From Cristatella mucedo (Eukaryota > Bryozoa > Phylactolaemata > Cristatellidae): a DNA stretch of 64,000 nucleotides. Each line of letters opens with the position of its first letter. The stretch's first letter is position 1. Location of the stretch: assembly GCA_009760855.2 (NCBI GenBank), contig WPIO01000076.1, positions 853,501 through 917,500 on the forward strand, given 5' to 3'. Shown piece by piece: positions 12,476-24,023 of this stretch. The position numbers and the translations under genes were made by a program. The notes beneath the pieces were generated by a model, which worked only from the letters and a program-made list of their open reading frames with translations, was not told the origin of the DNA and ran no database searches.

Positions 12476-12831
12476 ATATGTCGTTTCGTAAGAAACCAAG
12501 TGTACTAAGTGGTGGCAGCACAGCACCTAATTGGTGTGTATGTTACTGCACACTGAGAGGCCAAGCAGAATCCTCCTGGCTAGACTCTGAGGTTCATAGA
12601 AAAACTCGTGGAGAAAGAATGGATTTTTCTAGCGAGGCTTTTGATACTGAACCACGACCCGGTGGTTCATTAGCTTAGAGCTAGTGCAAGACAATAAGGG
12701 TTTTTGTACAACATAATCAAAGGTGACAGACAGTCGCTGGTCATTCTTTGTTATGAGCAGCATACAAATTCAATGTCGTGGCATCTGGTGATGCATATCG
12801 ACGATGATTAGTAATAAGTGTAAGTAATGTA

Positions 12832-12980
12832 AGGCTGATTTGACAGCTTCATATGTGAAGCAGCAGAAGAGTCCTGACGGCTGTCCCCACCGCTTGCAGT
12901 TGGCAATAAAGGATCGCCCACTGCAGGATTCGAACCCACGAGCTCGATCGTGAAGAGCGACCTCTTGGGATATGGACACG
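12832..12980 (-). mobile_element. SINE-A copy
   Basis: Read on +: TTTGACAGCTTCATATGTGA, AGCAGAAGAGTCCTGACGG, CACCGCTTGCAGTTGGCAAT, AAAGGATCGCCCACTGCAGG, then ATTCGAACCCACGAGCTCG (B box on -) and GTGAAGAGCGACC. Confidence 0.85.
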
Positions 12981-15090
12981 GCCCTCAAAATCAAGAGGGA
13001 AGAAAGACCAATTTACGAATCCAGCCGCCAGGCCTTTTTATTGACTGGCGGCTGTTAACTCACAGGCAAATGAGTGTATTTGCTGCACGAACGCAAATAA
13101 TGTGATTCTCTTTATGGCTTTTCTGTAGTTGCCCGATTTAATGCAATCAAGTCTGTCGTGGAACTCATTTTTAGCGGCTCCTCTTGACTGACTAAGTGGT
13201 CAAGAGCATGTTGCCACAGTAGAACAGCCGTCAACCTGGCCATGTGCGATGTGAGGTGTATGTATGAAAGAACAGGTTCAATGACTGCCGAAGATTCCTA
13301 TACGACTAATCTCTACCAAGAGTAACACAAACTCTGCTAACCTTCATGGCGATATTGCCTCAGCATAGATGGCTACCTATCTGCATAGTGTCACAGGTAT
13401 TTCCGAACACTGTGCATAGCTCATGCCGATGATAGAAATCACGCTCGAATTTCCTTGTGCGAGCTGTCGGGTCTGGTGGCTGGATCACGTTTTGCCAGTC
13501 CGCTGGTCCTGTTGGCATGCACCATCGACGCTGAGTGCCAGTCATGCCTGCCACGGCTGCTGCCGCCACTAGCAAGACAGGCGACCTCGTGTATCTGTTT
13601 GTTCAGCTAATAGACCAAACCTATCTAATTAGGCAAAGGTAATTTCCAGCTGTCTGGTGGACGAGCACAGATCCTGTTTTATACGGCCGGGCTTGCCCGG
13701 CGCTATAATTCTCACCCTCGAGCCAGTATTTAATTCAGAGAGTCAACACAGGTGTTGCCCTCGGGGCCTGATCACTCCTCGGCAGGCCTTATCAATAAAA
13801 TAGGAGCAGGCAAAAAGAAGAGAGAAGTGACTTCTTTCCTGCCTAACCGGTGTGCTGAAGTCTCTCCCCTCTTCCATTGCTTTGCCGGCTAAGAAGCGCA
13901 CTGCAGTTGGCGCCAATCTTCATCTCGGGATGCCAATGTGAAGGTCGCCTTAGCCGCCAGGTACCTGACCGATGCCCACCCAGGGGCAGTACTAGTTAGC
14001 ATCACATAGCTTTGCAGCACAGTGGCAGCAAGTAGAAAGGAGTGGACAAGATTTCCGTGGCCATCGGGGTCAGCGAGACTCGGTCAGCGAGCAGCAGCTG
14101 ACTTCCGGTTCGAATGTCTGTGCTCGCTAGCGGTGCGCACCCAATCTGAGAGCATATGGGCTCACTTGACAGCATCCACGTGTGTCATGCGCATGCCCTA
14201 ACCTTTCACCGTAGGTTGTTCTAATATTGCGGCGAAGCTACGAAAAGGGTCACCTTGAAAAGATCCTGCTGGTATTCTAGGAGACTCGGGCGATGGGCAC
14301 AAGGCGGATGTATCTGCTGAAATGTGTGGCCATCGCCAGTGCCACACAAGCATGCGATGCACTGATTCGCTGACTCTCTCCAGGCCCCACCAGGCTGCTA
14401 TGCCCTGGTTGGAGGTGTTGAGTCAAGAGCTTACCGCCATGTGACATCTTAGCTGCTGTCAGCACACTCGAGATGCTGACGTGTTTTTCTTTGCATGAAA
14501 TCAATCGGGCTTTGCGTGACTCCGATATTGTGAGAAGTGACCCTGCCACCTGCTAAGGTATCGCATCCGAGCAGCCAGTGACACAAAAGACGAAGGGCAT
14601 CGCAGCCACTGACTGTCCGGCGTCCTTTGCTGACTCGGTACTGATGCTGTTGGCTTTGTGTAAGCTCTCGAGGCTGCCAAACAGGCCAAACAATGGCCTG
14701 ATCCTGCAGCCAACAGTGGCTGCAGTGGCCACCCGCGGGTCGGAGCCAGCGGCAGCTGAGGCTTCCAGTCACGGCATGCCAGCAGCTCAGTCGCATGCAG
14801 TGACGGAGCCACCAACTTACACCTCAATTCTGTTCAACGATTATCCAAAGTTGGCCAACCGTATGTGGCACGAGCTCAGTCATCTCAGGGGGTGATTGTG
14901 TGGCTAGCACGTGACCGAAGAACCGTCATTCCATCTTCATGCAAGAAATTCCAAGAAGACTGTTATTTTGTAGCTTCTAGCAGTACCACCATCACCTGCT
15001 TGCTGTCGGTGGCTACTACACGACGTCACGGTTGTGACTGCTGTATTCCATGCAACTCTTGGGTCTGCTATGGTCGGTAGTCGGTCCATC
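12981..15090. other. Intergenic stretch, no recognised gene
   Basis: It contains a TATA-like CGTATAAAAC on the minus strand near 13679-13688. About 100 bp downstream is a minus-strand frame (13360-13575) with an Ala/Val-rich stretch but no upstream ATG. ORFs at 14277-14895 overlap on both strands and are Ala/Ser/Gln-rich, typical of chance frames in CAG/CTG-biased DNA. Confidence 0.4.
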
Positions 15091-15269
<179 letters not shown>

Positions 15270-15616
15270 GCAGTGTTCATTAGCCTCCTTACCACCTTCC
15301 ATTGCTGAAATGGTCACATAGGTGCAGGGAAGGGAGTGCCTGCGGCTCTGATGCCTCTTGGACCAACCCAAAAGGTTCGAGCAAACCCGGAACCCCTCAG
15401 TGGTTGGCTGCCCCGAACAAGGTCAACGCAAGGCTCTCTTCTTGGCTTCCGGTAATGGCCCCTGGGCATATCGCAAGGAAACTGCCCGAGTCCACCTCCC
15501 TTCCGAGTACTCACTACTTCCGTGCAATGGTTAAGTGTTCGCTAGCAGCTAGCTTGCCATCGGCAGCGATAGCTGCCTGATAACGCACCGGCTCTGCTGC
15601 TCCAACAGTGGCTTTC

Positions 15617-15617
<1 letters not shown>

Positions 15618-15651
<34 letters not shown>

Positions 15652-15675
15652 TCCACCTAGCTAGCCAGCCAGCCG
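15618..15675. repeat. (CCAG)n microsatellite
   Basis: About eight CCAG/GCCA units, then CCATCCACCTAGCTAGCCAG. Overlapping ORFs are translations of the repeat. Confidence 0.9.
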
Positions 15676-16239
15676 TGGCTACGGCTTTACTCTCGAGGCT
15701 TGCTGCCCATCGAGAAGAAGCAGCAGCAGCAGTGGGTGCGGCAAGCGGCCCGGCAGGCAGCCAGGCGAGGGCGAGGCAGCTGGGTGGCGGAGTGCGTGTG
15801 CCGAGAAAGACACGACACACACTAGAGCACACAGTCGGGACAAGAGAGCGACTGCAGAAAAAATGTCAAGTTCCCACTTCGGTCAATAGAGCAGGTCGCT
15901 CGGTCGACTCATGTCTATTGATGCTCGGCCGGGGCGTATCAACAAACTGAGAGCTCTTGCCTAATAGCATTACACTGCCTCAGTTTACAAATGGGTGTGC
16001 TGATGAGCTCTGCTTGCATCCCCTTTTTCTTCCATCACTTTGTGCTATCACTGGCTGCCTTTGTGCTGCTTACAATGCTTGCCCAAGATGGCTTGTAGTG
16101 TGACCCGAATGCCCGGCTAACAGAGGTGCCAGCAGGGGATAGTGGCCCACAAGCACCATTCAGCAACACCATGCAGTGCACACATTTGAAGGCTGAAAGC
16201 AATGACTGCTACATGCCTGACCGTTTCATTCGCAGGGCG

Positions 16240-16367
<128 letters not shown>

Positions 16368-16600
16368 CATGGCGATGGCATCGTGCGGTGCATCACTGCC
16401 ACCTCTCCCTGTACCACTACCATCGCTCATGCTCACTATGTTGCCCTCACGTATCGGACAATGCTGCAGAGGACTGACTTGTAAGCCTCTACGTTCCTTT
16501 AGCTTACTCTAGGCTCTGCATACCGAAGTGTCTCATAAAATCCCGAAAAAATGTTCGAGGCATGTCTCTATGCTCTTCAGCACAACAAAATGTGTGGACA

Positions 16601-16637
16601 AACTATCAGCCGATGTGTGCAGCTTCGGCTGATAGTT
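16601..16637. repeat. Perfect 13-bp inverted repeat, 11-nt loop
   Basis: AACTATCAGCCGA at 16601-16613 is the exact reverse complement of TCGGCTGATAGTT at 16625-16637. Confidence 0.9.
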
Positions 16638-16927
16638 CGGCTTTTAAGCTTACTATAACCACGGGATTTGAATCCTCAACACTTCGAACCACGAGTCACG
16701 CACGAGCCGTGCTTCGATGATTAGCTATTTACAAAGACTGGCAACCGTTGGCATCCCGAAGGAAACCAATAAGAAAATATCTTGTCAGTAGTGACGCCAC
16801 GAGTAAGCCAAATGTGAGGGACAGACCTTGACCTTTCAAGGGCGCCCAATCATAGGAAGAGTGAAGAAGCCCGTCGGTAGCTTGGTCGCCCGACTTGCCC
16901 CATCACACTGACCTAAGGGTGCCGGTT

Positions 16928-17775
16928 ATAACAACAATAACACATTTGTGAGAGAGAGAGAACTCGGAGGACTCAATCTCTTTCTAGGCACTTTAGATTT
17001 GTTTAAGGAAGCATGATCAAACGGTTAGTGGTTACATGCTCAATTTCAACAAGCATAGCAAGGTTAGAGATGGTATGCATAGTTTCAACTATGGAAATAA
17101 TGCTAGTGGTAGCATGCAGCACGCATAAGCACACAAATGATCAATCACAAGGACCCACTAAATGCTGAGATAAACAGTTGCGTCTTGAGCTTCTTTTTAA
17201 ATGTCATCAAGTTAGGGGATGTTGTGACACCAGTCGGAGCGAGTTCCAAGCTTAGCTTTGAGAGAATACAAACTAAAGGCACGGTATACAAAGGATTTGA
17301 GATTTGTGCGAGGTGTAGCTAAACGATTTGACTCAGAAAAGTTGGTGGTACGATGCCTAGCCTGGCAGAAAAGTAGTTTTGATAGATAGGCTGGTGCCTA
17401 AGCATGACGGAACCTAGAAGTGAGTGACAGGAGCTTGAAGTCGATATGCTACTTGATTTGAAGCCAGTGCAGGTCACAGAGAAGTCGTTTGATGTGGTAA
17501 CTGCATCGCTGGAAACAGACAAGCTGAGCTGAGGAGCTTTGCACTAACTGTAAGACTGTAAGGGCCTGATTGCACGAGCTGGTAGACCAGCAAGCAATGA
17601 GTTGCAGAAGCTTAGACGGAACGTCACAAATGCATAAATCCATATGGATTTAGTATCCCAATCTAAGAAAGACTGAATTTTAGCGAGCTATGTAGCTGGA
17701 AGTAGGAAGACTTGACTGTAGAGCTGGCGTGGTCGCCCAGTGAAAGGTTACTTTGGAATTGGAAACTTGGCTCGT
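16928..17775 (-). mobile_element. L2-like LINE, 3' portion only
   Basis: The same family as 5.5-7.1 kb. The 3' hairpin is at 16960-17000 (GGACTCAATCTCTTTCTAGG on +). Upstream on the minus strand are decayed ORF2 C-terminal segments (LLCDLHWLQIK, LVQSSSAQLVC). It is 5'-truncated at about 17.77 kb and full of frameshifts. Confidence 0.85.
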
Positions 17776-18475
17776 GCCTAATCAATTTCAAGTACTCCGT
17801 GAGATGCGAGATGAAGTCGTACTAAAAAGGAAGCACGCTTGGTCGAGGAGGCACGTCGCCTTGATTTTCTGCTCAGCCTTGCTACCGTTCTGTACGCTGT
17901 TCTGCTCAACGAATGACTCACATGGTCGCTGCGAACGTGTCCAATAAGCAAGGTAGCACTAGTCAAAATGACAATAGCTTCGTATCTCTTGGGCACACTT
18001 GTTGTGTCTCCTGGTTCAGGCCAAGGTCAAGGCCTCGTCTAGCAGCTCGATGATCAGGTCAAGGTACGTGATCTCATTTTGCTCATACCGAGAGCAGTTC
18101 ATTGCGTCACTTGCAATAATCCGGGACAGGATTGATAATGTCACTTACCAATTCGAAGACAGGAGCAATGCATGTGCACCATCCGTGCATGCCGAAACCC
18201 GGGCTGGCCATAACGTTTATGCCTAATAATGTCCACATTAGGCCAACTCGTTCAGTTGCTTGATCAATGCTTTCGGATCACTATCTCACAAATCTCACAC
18301 TCGGTGATTGGCTGCATAGACAGCGTAGCCCTGTCCACGGTCATTGGCAACCGGACTACGGCGATTGTAGTGTACATAGTATCGGCGAACGTGTTTACAA
18401 TGTGCTTCAGGTCGACGAGTCACTCCTCGCACAGCTCGTCACACCAGCCTTGACCTGAATGAACCAAGTCTAGAC

Positions 18476-18560
18476 CGTGCTTCCTTTGCAGCATATGTAA
18501 AGTGCCAAGAAAGAGCTTAAGTTCTCTGAGGGCGCTACACAAATGTATTATTATTACTAA
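18476..18560 (+). mobile_element. L2-like LINE 3' end fragment
   Basis: Only the terminal about 85 bp is present: GCTTCCTTTGCAGCATATGT, AAGTGCCAAGAAAGAGCTTA, TCTCTGAGGGCGCTACAC, ending in ATTATTATTA. This is a severely 5'-truncated insertion. Confidence 0.85.
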
Positions 18561-18812
18561 CGAAGCTATTCACGAGAGCATGTGATACTTCTAGCTCGAA
18601 TAGTGTGCCTCGTCTGCCATTATGCTGTAACAAGAGTCGCCTCGTTCGTTATCGTGACTCGTACGAAAGAGGTTAGCGTGCTCGTGGATGATGTCGTTCT
18701 TAATTTCAGGGCTGGTCACCCTGGCATTCTTCGGAGCTTTCTCGAGCTCGATGGCGGCCGCTCGACGTCCCTTCGGAAGTGGAGGCTGCGGTTGAGCCAA
18801 TTGATCGACTCG

Positions 18813-18896
18813 TCGTTATGCCGGCAGGGCAGGCCCTGGGTCGTCGTGCCGGCAGGGCAGGTCCTGGGTCGTTATGCCGGCAGGGCAGGCCCTGGA
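18813..18896. repeat. 28-bp minisatellite, three copies
   Basis: Three consecutive units of TCGTTATGCCGGCAGGGCAG plus GCCCTGGG, differing at only a few positions. The sequence just after it (GCATCAACTTGCAATT) is itself a 16-bp duplicate. Confidence 0.9.
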
Positions 18897-20369
18897 TCAT
18901 CAGGAATCGTATTGCATCAACTTGCAATTGCATCAACTTGCAATCTGTGCCGCCGGCGACCGTCTTCCAGCTGCCGAACCCGTTCGCTGCGATTGGGTCC
19001 CAGCGTGGATTAGGGGAAATGAAACACTGGACGCGGTAAAAGTTCTCTGGAATAAAGGATTACTCCAAAAATTTATACTTCTGACTCTTGGGTGGTTAAG
19101 GGCGACACACGACTTTGCCAGATTTACGGCTTGAGTATACACGGCCGCACGACGAGCGTGGGGTGAAGGAAACCGGTCCTGAAGCTAGTAGGAACTACGG
19201 ATCTCATTGAAAATGTTGAGGTCGCTCGTAAAATGGCAGGTTTCAACGCGTGATATTGATCTACGTTGGGTGCCCCGGTGGATTACGGAGCCAGAGGCGG
19301 GGCGTCACCTTGACCTTGACTCTGCCGATGCTGGCACTGAAGCTGAATGCACCTCACAACTTGCTGTGCCGTTGCTGCCGGAGCTTGAGGTAGCCAGTAG
19401 CTTAGTAAGAGCGAGAGAACACGGCAACAGCGAGGGAACAGCGGCGAGACAAGCACGGCAGGAGTATTATCTTCAATTAAGAAATTAAAAAAGAACGACA
19501 AAATCCCATTTTCAGTGAATGATCCCTCCTGTAGTTGCATTGGCGAAACAGCCCCTGACGATGACTGGCTAGCAGTGGATCGTGTGACGAACGGTGTGAG
19601 AACCATTTGACAACGTAGAAGATTTACCCGACCCTCAAGACGCTTATTTCTTGCAGCGAATACTCTCAGCACACCGTAGCCGAGTCGGCGACGCCGGCGC
19701 ACTTCCAGTAGGGAGCGGCGGCAGCTTACGAGCTAGCTAGCGAGGCCGGATGTGAACGCCGGATATTCATTTCCGAGAACCCTATTGGACCGCCAGGTGT
19801 CGAGGGCGGTGGAGGGCACGGTGGATTGCTCCTAGATCCAAAGAAGATGATTGATGAGCGACCACGTTGGAAAAGGGGCTGGGCGTTTGTATAGCCAGAA
19901 ATAAAGCTCATGGTGGCCAATCATGCAGTCGTTTCGTGACTGCTACTACGTGCTCTCCACGGAGCCCCATACGGGGACATCCGACGAATGTTGGCCTTTT
20001 CTCGGCGGCATTTGCGGGTGACAGATCTAGATAGCGGAGGGCACCGGGACGCCCGAATAAACGTTTGGGGGGCAACCGTCGCTCCGCCACGGCTTAAGCC
20101 TAGCGGGCTTCGGCAAAGACGGGCTTTCTTCACGTCAGCACTTGAGCAATTTATGATCGTGAAATGCACTGAAGAAAAAATTAGACATTTGGAAAAGTCA
20201 AAATATAACAAAGGTAAATAAGAAAATATCCATACAATTAACAGAACAAGTTCGGTTAACTGAATGCTAGTCATTCCTGCTTCTCATACGAACGAGATTG
20301 TTAACTAACAAGCTTTGTGGAATTTCTGTACCGTGACGACCATTATGGTCCAAATGTTTTCAGCATTGC

Positions 20370-20807
20370 ATGCTCACCCCATCAGCAACTCGTGGCCGAA
20401 CTCAAATAGGCAGAACTCAATCTGTAGGCCGAGCTCAAAGGGTTTTTGGTCAATCAAACTGGATTTTAAAGCTTAAATATTTTGCTGGGGGTCATTATAT
20501 TTTGCAGCAATATAATGACCACAAACAATTTTACACAACAGCGGGTCGCCCGATTCGAGTCCATAGAGGGTTTATGAGACGATATCGACATGCTGCTGAG
20601 GTGGGATGTTCGGCCTACAATTGTAGCCGACCACGGCAGAAAAATTCAGATTGTGTGGAACGTGCTTCAGCAGAGGAGACAAGTCAGAAACTTGTCGCCT
20701 TAATCCCTCGCCAAATAAGGGAGGTTAGTAAGAATCGTATTGGGGAGATGGCATGCTATAAGCAAGCTTATAAACAGCATACGTGTTTGTTTCGGGTCTG
20801 TCAATAA
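20370..20807 (+). CDS. Unrecognised 145-residue ORF (weak)
   Basis: ATG-initiated. The predicted protein is basic, with Arg/Lys/Gln-rich stretches and a few cysteines (around residues 80-95 and near the C-terminus). The TAA stop is inside CAATAAATA, so AATAAA overlaps the stop. The ORF also crosses a perfect 12-bp inverted repeat at 20490-20520. No domain was recognised; chance is more likely than a gene. Confidence 0.15.
   Translation: MLTPSATRGRTQIGRTQSVGRAQRVFGQSNWILKLKYFAGGHYILQQYNDHKQFYTTAGRPIRVHRGFMRRYRHAAEVGCSAYNCSRPRQKNSDCVERASAEETSQKLVALIPRQIREVSKNRIGEMACYKQAYKQHTCLFRVCQ
20490..20520. repeat. Perfect 12-bp inverted repeat, 7-nt loop
   Basis: GGTCATTATATT and AATATAATGACC are separated by TTGCAGC. 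Confidence 0.9.
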
Positions 20808-20967
20808 ATATTTTTACATGTTGCTGGTAACTTTAGTTTAGCTGGCATTGCAGAAATTCTATTATCCAGATGGAGTGACAGTCGAAGCAGCTCCGGCTAT
20901 ATGCGTGGACCAGCTTGCGATTGAGTTTACAAAAAATATATTCTGTATGCATATACCAGTATATGCA

Positions 20968-20968
20968 G

Positions 20969-21018
<50 letters not shown>

Positions 21019-21110
21019 CGTGTGTGTGTGTATGTGCTAGTATAGGAATTTATATATATATATATATATCACTACATAAATATTTATAGATTTACATATA
21101 TATATATATC
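20968..21110. repeat. TA/TG compound microsatellite
   Basis: (TA)n at 20968-20997, (TG)n to about 21031, then further (TA)n blocks near 21051-21069 and 21097-21110. Confidence 0.95.
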
Positions 21111-22094
21111 CCTATAATAACCAAGGTTTGTTAGCTAGTCCGTCCGTGATGTCATATTTACTTCAGAATGATTCCTTCAGAATGATTTTACAGTAGGTAC
21201 AGTGCTCTAGACCAATGGTAAGAGTTAAACAAGGGGGCATGGGAAGGTAATATTCTAATTTGCATATGTATTCATCATTGAAATTGGCCATTGAAACGGT
21301 AGAGGTTCACAGGACTATGAACTTAAAAGAGTTATTCAAAAGTTGGCATGTCTCGCAGCTTGAGCAGCTTGGCAGCTCTCGCAGCTTGCATCACTACTCC
21401 TTATGCTGTTACCCGAGAGCGTCGGCTTAAACCATCTGAGCGGGTGTAATAAAAAGTGGCCATATTCATTCAACGTGAGTTATAAACTTTTGTTGCTGTG
21501 CCTTGTGTTTAACAGTTTCGTTAAATGAAAGCGTATTAATCTAGTTTCAAATTCGTAGCCAGTCTTTTTGATGAATACCAATCAAGATCCAGACAGAAAA
21601 GAAGCTGAAAGGAAAAGGCCTCCAAGCAACACCTGCAAGCAACGACGTACTGGGAGACGGCAGAAGAGCTTCTGAAGAGCCTGCTTCAGGAGACGCAAGA
21701 AAGAGACGTTCTCGCCAGCAACAGCGTGCGGAACAGGCTGGGGAAGAAGCAGTGACACGAATAATGCCGAAGGTTTCCGTAATTTTTCACGGGCATAACC
21801 TGGTATTAAATAGTATATATGTAAAGACGTACTCAGCATGCGATGGTTGCTACTGATAAAATATAGGCCACCTCTACCCCTTTAAGACCCTGGTAAGCAA
21901 GCAAAATGCCTACCAGTGACTTCCGCGACGTCTTATTGGGATACCAGCAAAACACTGAACCAAAGGAGGCTAGCCTTGACTTTCTGTAGGAAAGAATCAG
22001 GCGCAATCTGGCTAAAAGCATCTGGACACGGGGGCCTTGCAGGCTTTGGTTTTCAGATGTCCTATCATCTGATTGTGATACAGTAAATTTATAA

Positions 22095-22256
22095 ATATAA
22101 CTCATTTGTGTAGCAGCCTAAGAGAACCTAATCTCTATTCAGGCGCTTCACATACGCCTCAGGGCTCAAGCCACAACCTCAGACGTCAAATGCATTCACC
22201 TTGATCTCGGTCTTTAAAGGTGAGCACCTTAATCATAGGACCAAACCAGCATGGCA
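22095..22256 (-). mobile_element. SINE-B copy, near full length
   Basis: Read on +: TATAACTCATTTGTGTAGCA, AAGAGAACCTAATCTCTATT, CAGGCGCTTCACATACGCC, GGGCTCAAGCC (B box), CCTTGATCTCGGTC, GGTGAGCACCTTAATCATAG, GGACCAAACC (A box). On the minus strand this gives a tRNA-like head followed by the LINE-like tail. Confidence 0.88.
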
Positions 22257-22646
22257 TAAAAGTGGCATCTGCTGTTGCCTAGATAGGCCACACCCTGTTG
22301 CTCTGAGTATCAAAGCGGCCCCAGTGACCCTGAGTGCTGGCAGAGCACTGGCTCGCTGGCAGAAGATCCTGCTACTGCTGGCTTTGGCAGCCTGTGTATG
22401 CAGTGGCAAGTACAGAGACTGCATCTGCTTGACAGAATCGAGGGGTCATTAAAAAAATGCTGCTAGAACGAAGTTGAGCATAATATTTAGAAGAAAATAA
22501 ATACACACCCAATTCTGTCGGGCACACTTTTCAAATTAAAAAAAAGACTAAAAAATGATAAATGTGACGGTGTGTTTGCACCCCATTACGGGGTACAAAG
22601 AGCATGCTCAGTCGTGCTGTCGTCCAAGGATCGGCGTTGATCGTTG

Positions 22647-22691
22647 CAGTATCTGCAGCAGCAGCTGCTTCAGCTGCTGCTGCAAATACTG
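22647..22691. repeat. 21-bp near-perfect hairpin just downstream of the BMP2/4 stop
   Basis: Arms are at 22647-22667 and 22671-22691 with a CTT loop. The only mismatch is at the 7th position of the left arm (C where T would pair). The arms are CAGCAGCAGCTG-rich. The hairpin lies about 205 bp past the BMP2/4 stop, so it is probably within that gene's 3' UTR (not proven). Confidence 0.85.
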
Positions 22692-22896
22692 TTTGCTCGC
22701 AGCTTGCTGCTGATTGCAATAAAGACAAGGACGAGTGCCTCCGAGTGCTTCCGAGTGCTTGGCCTTTGCCTTCATATTGCACCTGCTCAGCGATTGTGTA
22801 ATCTCATTGAAAGTATGCTCCATCATAGATGTCATCAGTTGCTCACCCTCAGCCTGACGTAGCTTTAGCGTTAGGTAAGCACGTAGCCCCACAGGG

Positions 22897-23912
22897 CTAC
22901 CGGCAGCCACAGCCTTCCACCACCATCTCTTGGTAATTCTTGAGAACGACTTTCTGGTTCTCGTCTAAGTAGAGTAATGATATGGGGCTCAGCTCGGTCG
23001 GCACACAGCATGCCCGTGGCACAGCCTCCGGGTTCACCGAGTTCACCAGAGTCTGAATAATGGCATGGTTGGTTGTATTCATATGGTCTGCCAGTGGAAA
23101 CGGACAGTCGCCATGACAGTAGTAGGCGTCGTAGCCCAGGGGCGCCACGATCCAGTCCTTCCAGCCCACGTCGGCAAAGTCGACCCACAGCTTGTGTCGT
23201 CTGCAGGTCGCCCGGCGAGCTCGGGACGAGGCTGACGTCTCAGCGGCAGTGACAGCCGACGATGTGGCCTGCGAGGCTGTCCCCTTGAGGTTATTAGAGC
23301 TTCCCGAGCGGAGTCTGGCCGAACTAGACCTTCGGAATCGCATCCCTGTGCGATCGTGCTCCGCCGAAGACGAGCGGCCGTCTCTCGAGTACACGACTAG
23401 CAGTGGCTCCGAGTTCAAGCACTGCTGCCCGTCGCCGTCAGCTTCAGGCGTCGGCGATCGCTGGGAGCACTGGGATCGGACGATGCTCGTTTGAGCAGAA
23501 CCAGCCAGCCGCAGGCCCAAAGCCAGCGGTCTGCCAGCGCTGCTGCTGCCGCCCGTGACATCGGTGGCAGTGGCTGCTCGCAACCAGCGATGCACGGCCG
23601 GAGTGACGTCCAGCGTGACACGTGATCGAGCGGCAGCAGAAGCGTCACCTGATCGCGTGTCCAGCAGGCTAGCGACGGCTACCTGGCTGACCTGTGCACT
23701 TCGCATGAGGTCGTAGGCGTCGATGCGATACCGGTCGTCGCTCGAGGCCGAGCTTTCGGTTTTGTCAGAGTCCTGTGCAAGCTTGGTGCTCGTGCTCTTG
23801 CTGTACAAGTGCAGTTCAGCTGCAGTCACTACCTCTTCCGAAGGCCATCCAGTCAGGTTGAATAATAGGCTGACTTCATCTGATGTACCTGGGCTCTCTA
23901 ATCGGCTGCTTG
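22897..23912 (-). CDS. BMP2/4: BMP2/4 (dpp-type) ligand, coding exon 2
   Basis: Encodes residues 127-464: most of the prodomain and the full TGF-beta ligand domain. The acceptor is CGTTTTTTTTAG ending at 23913. The exon starts in phase 1 and joins the GTGAGT donor at 32085 exactly in frame. Prodomain landmarks are [29 protein letters not shown] and [11 protein letters not shown]. The last 102 residues (363-464) are the cystine-knot domain with all seven cysteines (363, 392, 396, 428, 429, 461, 463). Diagnostic segments are [31 protein letters not shown] and [18 protein letters not shown] conserved N-glycosylation site (NTT) is at about residue 405. Two furin-type sites are visible: RFRR (318-321) and RARR (357-360). 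The ligand is a secreted dimer acting through BMP type I/II receptor kinases and Smad1/5 in dorsoventral and tissue patterning. Confidence 0.96.
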
Positions 23913-23935
23913 CTAAAAAAAAACGAGGAATTGGT

Positions 23936-24023
23936 GACAGGCTACAGCACTGTGACAGACCATAGCACTGTGACAGACCATAGCACTGTGACAAACCACA
24001 GCACTGTGACAAACCATAGCACT
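23936..24023. repeat. 18-bp minisatellite beside the BMP2/4 exon-2 acceptor
   Basis: About five units of GACAGACCATAGCACTGT (with CAAACC and CACAGC variants), starting 23 bp upstream of the acceptor in the gene's sense. It occupies the usual branch-point zone. Each unit has an AG within TCACAG on the sense strand. The unit is a multiple of three and is open in the frame of exon 2, so a naive ORF call extends through it. Confidence 0.92.

Larger units (their letters stand above)
18561..22094. other. Intergenic stretch, no confident gene
   Basis: It contains a 28-bp minisatellite, a 12-bp hairpin, TA/TG microsatellites and one 145-codon ORF (20370-20807), all listed separately. At 18.95-19.3 kb two frames read WVPAWIRGNE and WVPRWI, faintly like the end of a retroelement RNase H domain but too short to call. 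Confidence 0.4.

Noticed and set aside
13360-13690. Minus frame with an Ala/Val-rich segment downstream of CCGGCCGTATAAAAC
   Set aside because: The TATA context resembles the 33.9 kb peptide gene, but the hydrophobic part lacks an ATG and the coding parts do not align.
14277-14895. Overlapping 90-115-codon ORFs on both strands
   Set aside because: Mutual overlap, compositional bias toward Ala/Ser/Gln and no splice or domain support.
18950-19300. Possible RNase H remnant (WVPAWIRGNE)
   Set aside because: Only about ten residues match the usual W.P.H.G..GNE pattern, without catalytic context.
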